Below are positions 53,773 to 60,116 of a DNA stretch of 64,000 nucleotides, in pieces; the first letter of the stretch is position 1; the number at the start of each line of letters is the position of its first letter. Made by a program: the position numbers and the translations under genes. The stretch comes from Cognataquiflexum nitidum (GTDB lineage: Bacteria; Bacteroidota; Bacteroidia; Cytophagales; Cyclobacteriaceae), in assembly GCF_022538055.1 (NCBI RefSeq), contig NZ_JAKZAM010000008.1, positions 103,707 through 167,706 on the forward strand. The letters run 5' to 3'. The notes beneath the pieces are model-generated. The model did not search any database, was not told the DNA's origin, and was given only the letters and a program-made list of their open reading frames with translations.

Positions 53773-54570
53773 TTATAGGATGAAGCCAAAGCTCAATGTG
53801 TTCAGCTTAGGTCCTTTGTTTTCTTGGAATGTTTCATTTAAATCATAATTGAAATAGAGTGTTACATCCGCCACACAAATCTCGGCCCTCAAGCCATATC
53901 GGAAATCAGTGGCAAACATATTGCCCATCTGAAATTCTTTGACTCTGTTGCCTTGAGGATCGCGGTAGACAAATTTACCTCTACCTCCAAGCCTATAACC
54001 TGCATAAGGACCAACTCCGAAGCTGAAATTTCCATTGGTGGTCTGCACGGTCGGAATCAAGGCCAGGTTGGCATAGGAAGCCGAAATTTTCGATTTTGTC
54101 CCTGTATCTGAGGGATGTTCCTCAAAAACCAAACCACCGTTGCTTCTTAAGGCCTGCAGGTTTCTGTCCTCAAATTTGAAATTATACCAGCTGACGCCAA
54201 TGGTGGATTTCAGTTTGAAGTTTTTGCTCGGTTTGTAGGTATATTGATAATTGATCGCAGGATTCCAACTTCCCCAAGGTTTGACTGCAGGAGCGGAATC
54301 ATCACCAATCCAGGTATTGATACCGATATCCAAGGTCAGGCCGTTGCTTGATTTGTTATTTTTGGAATAGTACTCCTTATACTTGTCATCTTTGGAATTG
54401 AATTCCCAGGTTTTGGTGCCATCAGCATTTTTGTAGACAATGACATCGGTATTGAAAAGAGTAAAGTTGGTGGTATTTGCCGTGTCTTTTTTGACTGAAT
54501 CTGCTTCTTGGGCAAAGCCCAGAGAAGTCAGCAACAGCAATGGAATCAAAATCAGTGTGGTCGTTTTCAT
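53773..54570 (-). CDS. Outer-membrane beta-barrel protein, paralogue of the next gene
   Basis: A 265-residue protein with a Sec signal ending LGFAQ and a barrel-like pattern ending NTLSFGFIL. It shares with the gene at 54595 the segments WGSWN, WYNFKFE, LQALR/FQAVR, SKISASY, GPYAGYRLGG, the FRYG block (LRAE/IRGE follows) and a C-terminal QENKGPKLN/QDGKGPELN. The two are tandem duplicates, this copy lacking the longer N-terminal region. Function unknown. Confidence 0.8.
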   Translation of the reverse strand: MKTTTLILIPLLLLTSLGFAQEADSVKKDTANTTNFTLFNTDVIVYKNADGTKTWEFNSKDDKYKEYYSKNNKSSNGLTLDIGINTWIGDDSAPAVKPWGSWNPAINYQYTYKPSKNFKLKSTIGVSWYNFKFEDRNLQALRSNGGLVFEEHPSDTGTKSKISASYANLALIPTVQTTNGNFSFGVGPYAGYRLGGRGKFVYRDPQGNRVKEFQMGNMFATDFRYGLRAEICVADVTLYFNYDLNETFQENKGPKLNTLSFGFIL

Positions 54571-54594
54571 TGGCTTAGTATTCGAAAAAAGGGA

Positions 54595-55620
54595 TTAGAA
54601 TATAATTCCGAAGGTGATTGGATTCAGTTCAGGGCCTTTACCGTCTTGGAACATCCGGTTGAGATCGTAGGTAGTAAAGAAATTGACCCTGCCGAATCCT
54701 ACTTCTCCACGGATACCGTAGCGGAAGTTGTTTAGGAATATTCCGGTATTCAGGTGTTCCTTTCTACGTCCACCACCCTCGAGCGGCCGGAAGACATATT
54801 TGCTGGTACCTCCCAATCTGTATCCTGCGTAAGGACCAACTGCAAACCTAAGACCTCTTCTTCCCTGATCGGTCATTCTTCCAAAGTCTATTTTGAAAAG
54901 ACCCATTGTAGTCAGGTAGGAGGCAGAGATTTTACTTTTGAATCCTGCGACATCATTCCTTTGTAAAAACTCTAGGGAATTTTCACCTCTTACAGCTTGG
55001 AAGTCAGTATTTTCAAACTTGAAATTGTACCACTGCACACCCATCCCAAGGTCAAAGCGGAATCCTTTGCTGATCTTTTGGCTCGCAAAGAAATTCAACC
55101 CCACATTCCAGCTTCCCCAACCCCTTACAGAATAAGGTTGACTTGTGCCGGGAAAATTTCCATTGTTGTCAATGTAATTGTTGAGACCTAGATCCAGTCC
55201 AAAATAAGTCCTTAAAGGAGGATCACTTTTTTTCTTCACCCCGGTTTCAATTTTGACTTTGGTATTAGGACTTGTTTCATCTACCAATATCCGGATGCCT
55301 GCGACAGACACTTCGGTTTTGTTCCAGTCTTCAGTTACTTTGACGATTTCCCGTGTTCCCTTTTGACCTGAAATTTCCACGACTACAAGTTCTCCTGTCT
55401 TTTCATCGATTTTAAGATCAAGTTCGGAGATGATCTGATTGATATTCATTTTTTTGAGCCTTTCAAAATCATCTTTGTTGTCAATGACAAGGACGATTTT
55501 TCCCGAAGTTCCAAATTCCACGATGATGGTGTCTTTTGGAGCCAAAAACTCCCTTTCCGTAATCCCGAAGGCAAACTGCACAAGTCCGAGAAAGCAAAAT
55601 AATAACAGGTATTTTTTCAT
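54595..55620 (-). CDS. Outer-membrane beta-barrel protein with N-terminal extension (paralogue)
   Basis: A 341-residue protein with a Sec signal (about residues 1-19, ending FAFGI). About 110 extra N-terminal residues (TIIVEFGTSGKIVLVIDNKDD, and a lysine/valine-rich part) precede the barrel. The barrel region aligns with the downstream paralogue. The N-terminal region may face the periplasm and sense or bind something. It lies between the anti-sigma candidate and the second barrel gene, all on the minus strand with 24-28 base gaps. Confidence 0.8.
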   Translation of the reverse strand: MKKYLLLFCFLGLVQFAFGITEREFLAPKDTIIVEFGTSGKIVLVIDNKDDFERLKKMNINQIISELDLKIDEKTGELVVVEISGQKGTREIVKVTEDWNKTEVSVAGIRILVDETSPNTKVKIETGVKKKSDPPLRTYFGLDLGLNNYIDNNGNFPGTSQPYSVRGWGSWNVGLNFFASQKISKGFRFDLGMGVQWYNFKFENTDFQAVRGENSLEFLQRNDVAGFKSKISASYLTTMGLFKIDFGRMTDQGRRGLRFAVGPYAGYRLGGTSKYVFRPLEGGGRRKEHLNTGIFLNNFRYGIRGEVGFGRVNFFTTYDLNRMFQDGKGPELNPITFGIIF

Positions 55621-55648
55621 GATGGTCTATATTTTCAATTTTGGTGGG

Positions 55649-56401
55649 TTACTTTCTTTCTTTTTTGGAGGTATTGTTGCTCACAAATAGGTTGTCTTTT
55701 GCATCCTGCAGGTCTGCAAAACCCTGTTCTACTTTGCTGAGTAACCCTCCGATTTTATCTACTTTGTTTTCAATTCCGGCAATGAATCCCTGCTTCTCGG
55801 GCTCCTCTTTGATTCCGTTTGACTTGATGGTGATCTTGTAAGTCATCACTTCCTCTTCTTTTTCAAGGTCGTTTTGGGCAATGGCTTCGTTGATATCAAG
55901 GTCAGGAATGATGATTTCTGGCGTATCAAAAGTGGCTTCATCTATCCTTTCCTCAGGTTGTGTCACTTCAGCCAACAATTCCTTTGGTTTTTCTGTCTGC
56001 ATTGATTTTGGAACAATTGCTTTTTTCAGAGGAGTTTGCGCATGTTTTGTTTCTTGTTTGGTTTGCTCTTCAGGCACCACCGTGGATTCTTCCAAAGATT
56101 TTGATAGTGCTGCTTCCGTTTCCTCTGTGATTTCAGCATTGGAATCGTCCTTTTCGGTAGTGACCTCTGCTGTCATCGGCATGTTGGCTTCAGATTCCCG
56201 GTTGAACTGCCATACCACATATCCTACAGCGAGGAAAAGCAACAAGGTGGCTGCGATGCCCATCAAAGGAAACCAAATCCCTTTTTCTTTTTGGGGCAAC
56301 TGCCTTTCAAGTTTTTCCCATGCGAGTTGGGAAGGTTTATCTTCATGCTTGGCCAGCCTTTCTTTGAAGTACTGGTCGAAGTTTTTATCTGTATTAGCCA
56401 T
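55649..56401 (-). CDS. Single-pass membrane protein, candidate anti-sigma factor
   Basis: A 250-residue protein with a cytoplasmic N-terminus (residues 1-41: NFDQYFKERLAKHEDKPSQLAWEKLERQL), one transmembrane helix (about 42-66) and a periplasmic C-terminus rich in Glu, Thr and Pro. It overlaps the sigma factor gene by 8 bases, the usual arrangement for a sigma/anti-sigma pair. No zinc-finger or FecR domain is recognisable, so the role is inferred from position and topology. Confidence 0.72.
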   Translation of the reverse strand: MANTDKNFDQYFKERLAKHEDKPSQLAWEKLERQLPQKEKGIWFPLMGIAATLLLFLAVGYVVWQFNRESEANMPMTAEVTTEKDDSNAEITEETEAALSKSLEESTVVPEEQTKQETKHAQTPLKKAIVPKSMQTEKPKELLAEVTQPEERIDEATFDTPEIIIPDLDINEAIAQNDLEKEEEVMTYKITIKSNGIKEEPEKQGFIAGIENKVDKIGGLLSKVEQGFADLQDAKDNLFVSNNTSKKERK

Positions 56402-56963
56402 TGATTCTCCTTTCTTTGATTTGTTGATCGGCTATTTTTTGTTTCAATGTATTTCTTGCCCTGTTGAGTTGGGACTTAGATGTTGATTCTGTGATACCGA
56501 GAAGGTCAGCGATTTCGGCATGGCTGTACCCTTCGATGGCGTAGAGGTTGAATACCGTCCTGTATCCCACAGGCAAATCCTGTATCAGGTCCATGAGTTC
56601 TGCCGTCTCCAAGTGGTTGAGTTCATAGGGAGAATCAGCCGTTTCAAGGTGACTTTCCATATTCACTTCCATACTCAGGTTGCGGTTGTTGCGAAGGGTG
56701 AGTAAAGATTGGGTGACGACGATCCGCTTCATCCAGCCTTCGAAACTGCCCTTGGCTTCATATCGAGGTAATTTTTCAAAGATCTTCATAAAGCCTTCAA
56801 TCATGACATCCTCTGCGAGGTCGCGGTCCTTGACGTACCTCAGACAGATCGCAAAAAACTTTTTGGAGTAGGACTCATACAAATGCTGCTGGGCTTTTCG
56901 CTCACCCTTGAGGCAACCTTTGATGATGTCCGTCTCTGTGGTAAAAGTTTTTCTAAATAACAT
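56394..56963 (-). CDS. ECF-type RNA polymerase sigma factor
   Basis: This 189-residue protein has sigma region 2 (LYESYSKKFFAICLRYVKDRDLAEDVMIEGFMKIFEKL, with the -10-melting WMKRIVVTQSLLTLR) and region 4 (YRTVFNLYAIEGYSHAEIADLLGITESTSKSQLNRAR). It heads an operon with the membrane anti-sigma candidate, two barrel proteins and a GIN protein. It probably directs transcription of an envelope regulon, possibly including its own operon. Confidence 0.95.
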   Translation of the reverse strand: MLFRKTFTTETDIIKGCLKGERKAQQHLYESYSKKFFAICLRYVKDRDLAEDVMIEGFMKIFEKLPRYEAKGSFEGWMKRIVVTQSLLTLRNNRNLSMEVNMESHLETADSPYELNHLETAELMDLIQDLPVGYRTVFNLYAIEGYSHAEIADLLGITESTSKSQLNRARNTLKQKIADQQIKERRING

Positions 56964-57090
56964 TACTGTTGGCTTTCAAATAGGTAGATACAGGTTGGTA
57001 AAAATAGGTTGCACGGGAATGTGAAAAAAGGTTAATTTTTTTTTGGTTATCGGCTTCTTTGCCATTAACTCAATATTATTCTATAAGCAG

Positions 57091-57124
57091 GACGGAAGAC
57101 GGAAGTCGGAAGTACCGGACATTT
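57091..57124 (-). repeat. Dispersed TGTCCGGTAC-type motif, copy 4 (inverted)
   Basis: On the minus strand it reads AAATGTCCGGTACTTCC followed by repeated GTCTTCCGTC-like units, as at 9790-9832. Confidence 0.6.
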
Positions 57125-57349
57125 CAGCCTCATGCCAAAAATTACATTGAACTTCCACTTTACCGTCATCATGGCGTACTTACATAAATAATTTTAAGAA
57201 AATGTAAATTCTGTCCTGTTGGATATTTACTGACTAGTAAATGATCTTGATAATCAATCGGTAAAGGGGTAAAAATCCTGCTTAATAAAATTTGCTGAAT
57301 AATTATTGTAGTTATTATCCACATCAATTTTAATTTTCTTTTGGCTTGT

Positions 57350-57364
57350 TACCAAAAATTGGTA
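57350..57364. promoter_or_regulatory. Candidate ParDE operator palindrome
   Basis: TACCAA (57350-57355) and TTGGTA (57359-57364) around AAA, 22 bases before the parD start. Type II antitoxins usually repress from such a palindrome. Confidence 0.5.
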
Positions 57365-57385
57365 CTTTTAAGAAAGATTATATTT

Positions 57386-57628
57386 ATGAGAAATAATACT
57401 TCTGTTTCACTAGGGGACTATTTTGAGAATTTTGTGGAGACAAAAATCAATGAAGGCCGCTTCAAAAATGCAAGTGAAGTGATTCGGGCAGGATTACGTT
57501 TATTGGAGGAGGAGGAAAATAAAAGCTTGGCTTTGAAAAAAGCCATTCAAGTTGGAATTGATAGTGGCATTGCCAAAGACTTTGATGCCAAACTTCATCT
57601 CGAATCCTTAAAAGAGAGAAAAAAGTAA
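57386..57628 (+). CDS. parD: ParD-like antitoxin
   Basis: An 80-residue protein (start at MRNNTSVSLG). It has a ribbon-helix-helix N-terminus (NTSVSLGDYFENFVETKINEGRFKNASEVIRAGLRLLEEEE), the classic ParD/CC2985 antitoxin pattern, and a charged C-terminus that would bind the toxin. It ends directly at the parE start. A palindromic operator candidate lies just upstream. Confidence 0.93.
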   Translation: MRNNTSVSLGDYFENFVETKINEGRFKNASEVIRAGLRLLEEEENKSLALKKAIQVGIDSGIAKDFDAKLHLESLKERKK

Positions 57629-57928
57629 ATGGGCATATATTATTTATTAAACAAAGCTGTTGAGGATTTGTCAGAAATTTGGGAATATACCTTTGATGTT
57701 TGGTCTGAAGATCAGGCAGATAAATATTACGAATTTTTACTGAGTACCTGCCAAGAACTTGCGCTCAATCCAGAAAAAGGAAAATCATACTATAAAATCC
57801 GCCAAAATTTACTTGGATTCTTAGCAAATAGGCATGTTATATTCTATATAGTCAAATCCGAAATGGAAATTGAAATCATAAGAATTCTTCATGAAAAGAT
57901 GGATTTGAAAAATAGGATAAATGATTAA
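57629..57928 (+). CDS. parE: ParE-like toxin
   Basis: A 99-residue RelE/ParE superfamily protein (YYLLNKAVEDLSEIWEYTFDVWSEDQADKYYEFL, then GLLGFLANRHVIFYIVKSEMEIEIIRILHEKMD-like C-terminal pattern). ParE toxins inhibit gyrase; related RelE proteins cleave mRNA. The first residues abut the parD stop, so the pair is one operon. Confidence 0.92.
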   Translation: MGIYYLLNKAVEDLSEIWEYTFDVWSEDQADKYYEFLLSTCQELALNPEKGKSYYKIRQNLLGFLANRHVIFYIVKSEMEIEIIRILHEKMDLKNRIND

Positions 57929-57931
57929 CCC

Positions 57932-58477
57932 ATGGGAAAAAGACTTGAACATATTACTCCTGAGTTGGCTGACTTTATCCAACAACAAAAAATATTTTTT
58001 GTCGGTACGGCAGCCGAGGAAGGAAGGGTAAATATTTCTCCCAAAGGAACAGACACCTTCAGGGTGTTGGGAGAAAACAAAATCGTATGGCTCAACCTCA
58101 CCGGAAGTGGTAATGAAACTGCCGCCCATCTCCTCAAAAATAACCGGATGACCATCATGTTTTGTGCCTTTGAAGGCAAGCCGATGATCCTGAGGTTGTA
58201 TGGTACAGCTCAGATTTTTCACAATAGGGATGAAAAATTCCAAGAATATTTCCGGCTTTTCGAGGACTTTACCGGTGCTAGACAAATCATCGAAATGGAT
58301 GTTGACCTCGTGCAGACTTCCTGTGGATTTGCGGTTCCCTTTATGGATTTTAAAGAAGAAAGAACAATTCTCACTAACTGGGCAGACAAACAGGGCGAAG
58401 AGGGCATCAAGAAATATTGGGCAGAAAAAAATGTAAGAAGTATCGATGGCTTTGAAACCAAAATCTTTGATGAATAA
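57932..58477 (+). CDS. PPOX-class pyridoxamine 5'-phosphate oxidase-like protein
   Basis: A 181-residue split-beta-barrel flavoprotein: ITPELADFIQQQKIFFVGTAAEEGRVNISPKGTDTFRVL, KIVWLNLTGSGNETAAHLLKNNRMTIMF and VQTSCGFAVPFMDFKEER. The family binds FMN or F420-like cofactors. The TSCGFAVP motif is typical of the subgroup with a PPOX N domain. Substrate unknown. It starts 3 bases after the parE stop, so it may be read through from the toxin-antitoxin promoter. Confidence 0.88.
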   Translation: MGKRLEHITPELADFIQQQKIFFVGTAAEEGRVNISPKGTDTFRVLGENKIVWLNLTGSGNETAAHLLKNNRMTIMFCAFEGKPMILRLYGTAQIFHNRDEKFQEYFRLFEDFTGARQIIEMDVDLVQTSCGFAVPFMDFKEERTILTNWADKQGEEGIKKYWAEKNVRSIDGFETKIFDE

Positions 58478-58507
58478 GTCCGCCATTTTTCAAACCTCCG
58501 CCTAGTT

Positions 58508-58775
58508 CAAGTCTTCAGACTTGGACCCCAACCTAATTCAAGTCCCCGCCTAGTTCAAGTCCCCGCCTAGTTCAAGTCCCCGCCTAGTTCAAGTCTTCAG
58601 ACTTGGACTCTCTCCATACTCCCTTAGTTCAAGTCTTCAGACTTGGACTTATAACTACTCAGGCCGGTTCAAGTCCTCCCTTAGTTCAAGCCTTCAGACT
58701 TGGACTTATAACTACTCAGGCCGGTTCAAGTCTCCATACTTGGACTTTTGATGCTAGTGCAAGTCTTCAGACTTG
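58508..58775. repeat. Array of CAAGTCTTCAGACTTG palindromes and fragments
   Basis: Perfect copies of CAAGTCT-TC-AGACTTG lie at 58508-58523, 58590-58605, 58630-58645 and 58760-58775. Variants lie at 58687-58702 (one change) and 58727-58742. Between them, TTCAAGTCCCCGCCTAG repeats with a 17-base period (58537, 58554, 58571). A 57-base unit ending ATAACTACTCAGGCCGG also occurs twice (about 58626 and 58683). The hairpins are short and extragenic, as in REP/BIME elements. Confidence 0.9.
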
Positions 58776-58847
58776 GACTCTCTCCATATCTGATACTTAA
58801 TTATGCCAGTAGATAAGATCTCTATTTTAATTCTTGTCTGCGGACTG

Positions 58848-58902
58848 AAATGCCCGGTGCATCCCTGCCCGACGACAGGCGGGGGTCTTCGGTCTTATGT
58901 CC
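58848..58902 (+). repeat. Dispersed TGCCCGGTGCATCC motif, copy 5
   Basis: A degenerate copy (AAATGCCCGGTGCATCC) carrying a GC-rich inserted hairpin CCTGCC...GGCGGG near 58864-58882, then GGTCTTCGGTCTTATGTCCTG. Confidence 0.5.
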
Positions 58903-59025
58903 TGACTGAAGAAGAATTTAGGGTCACTGGCAAAAAAGCCGATAATTGAATACATAATTTCCCCCATTTTTTAAATTTCCATCTCTCTTTTCTTATCTTG
59001 ATTGCCTCTACTCAAACCTGCCTTT

Positions 59026-60114
59026 ATGGGAATCAATGACATCATCATCTACATCATGTTGCTTTTTATGGTGTTGGGCGCTTTGGATAAAATTTTTGGT
59101 AACAAGTACGGTCTAGGCGAAAAGTTCGACGAAGGATTTATGGCCATGGGACCGCTCAGCATTGCGATGTTGGGGATCATTTCGATTGCTCCGGCTCTCG
59201 CAGATGTGTTGGGCAAAGTGGTCGTTCCGGTGTATTCTTTTTTGGGTGCCGATCCCGCCATGTTTGCCACAACGCTCCTCGCCAACGACATGGGTGGCTA
59301 TCCGCTTGCGATGGCAATGGCGCAGACCGAGGAAGCAGGATTATTTGCCGGGCTGATATTGGGTGCCATGATGGGACCGACGATCGTCTTTACCATTCCT
59401 GTTGCTTTGGGAATTCTCCAAAAGGAAGACCAACACTATTTTGCCTCCGGCATCATGATCGGCATGGTCACGATTCCATTGGGATGTCTGGTGGGCGGTT
59501 TGACGGCAGGGTTTTCATTGGGTATGATATTGGCCAATCTTGTCCCAATCGTAATTTTTTCCCTTCTGATTGCCGCAGGAATGTATTTTGCCCCGACTAT
59601 GATGATCCGTCTTTTTGACTATTTCGGGAAAGGGCTGATGGTATTCATCACGATTTGCACGGTATTGATTGTGGTAGAGACCTTGGCCGGAATCGTGATT
59701 GTCCCCGGAATGACTCCCATTTGGGAAGGGATCAAAATCGTAGGTTCCATCGCCATTGTCCTGATAGGGGCATTTCCGATGGTGGCTTTTTTGACCAAAG
59801 TTTTCGAAAAACCGCTTTTGAAAGTAGGGCAAAGTCTCGGAATGAATACGGCTGGAGCAGCTGGTATGATCGCCACTTTGGCTAATGCCATTCCCATGCT
59901 GAATATCCTCAAAGACATGAATCCCAAAGCCAAAATCCTCAATACCGCCTTTGCTGTCAGTGCTGCTTTTGTATTGGGCGATCACCTCGGATTTACCGCA
60001 GGAGTGCAGCGTGAAATGATATTTCCCGTGATCATGGGAAAAATGACCGGAGGAATCACCGCAGTACTCCTCGCTTTGGTATTGAGTAATAGACTGATCA
60101 AAAACCACAACTGA
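59026..60114 (+). CDS. eutH: Ethanolamine transporter EutH
   Basis: A 362-residue polytopic membrane protein (start at MGINDIIIYIML) with about 10-11 hydrophobic segments and the EutH signatures GALDKIFGNKYGLGEKFDEGFMAMG, ANDMGGYPLAMAMAQ and LGDHLGFTAGVQREM. EutH facilitates ethanolamine diffusion into the cell. It is followed after two bases by the fused EutBC gene, so uptake and breakdown are coupled. No microcompartment shell genes are in this window. Confidence 0.93.
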   Translation: MGINDIIIYIMLLFMVLGALDKIFGNKYGLGEKFDEGFMAMGPLSIAMLGIISIAPALADVLGKVVVPVYSFLGADPAMFATTLLANDMGGYPLAMAMAQTEEAGLFAGLILGAMMGPTIVFTIPVALGILQKEDQHYFASGIMIGMVTIPLGCLVGGLTAGFSLGMILANLVPIVIFSLLIAAGMYFAPTMMIRLFDYFGKGLMVFITICTVLIVVETLAGIVIVPGMTPIWEGIKIVGSIAIVLIGAFPMVAFLTKVFEKPLLKVGQSLGMNTAGAAGMIATLANAIPMLNILKDMNPKAKILNTAFAVSAAFVLGDHLGFTAGVQREMIFPVIMGKMTGGITAVLLALVLSNRLIKNHN

Positions 60115-60116
60115 AA

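Larger units (their letters stand above)
56964..57385. other. 422-bp divergent spacer with a TA operator and dispersed motif
   Basis: No gene. It holds a TGTCCGGTAC-type dispersed motif (57091-57124, inverted), an ATTTACT/AGTAAAT inverted repeat (57225-57242) and the ParDE operator candidate (57350-57364). The remainder is AT-rich. Confidence 0.5.
58478..59025. other. 548-bp spacer holding the palindrome array
   Basis: No gene. 58508-58775 is an array of short palindromes (listed separately) and 58848-58902 is a dispersed TGCCCGGTGCATCC-type motif. The 100 bases before eutH are AT-rich. No cobalamin-riboswitch core is visible before eutH, although the downstream enzyme needs adenosylcobalamin. 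Confidence 0.5.

Noticed and set aside
58508..58775. CRISPR array
   Set aside because: Units are palindromic, of uneven spacing and with similar intervening text instead of unique spacers, and there are no cas genes.
58800..59025. Cobalamin riboswitch before eutH-eutBC
   Set aside because: A GTCACTGGC fragment near 58925 recalls part of the B12 box, but the surrounding conserved core and stems are absent.
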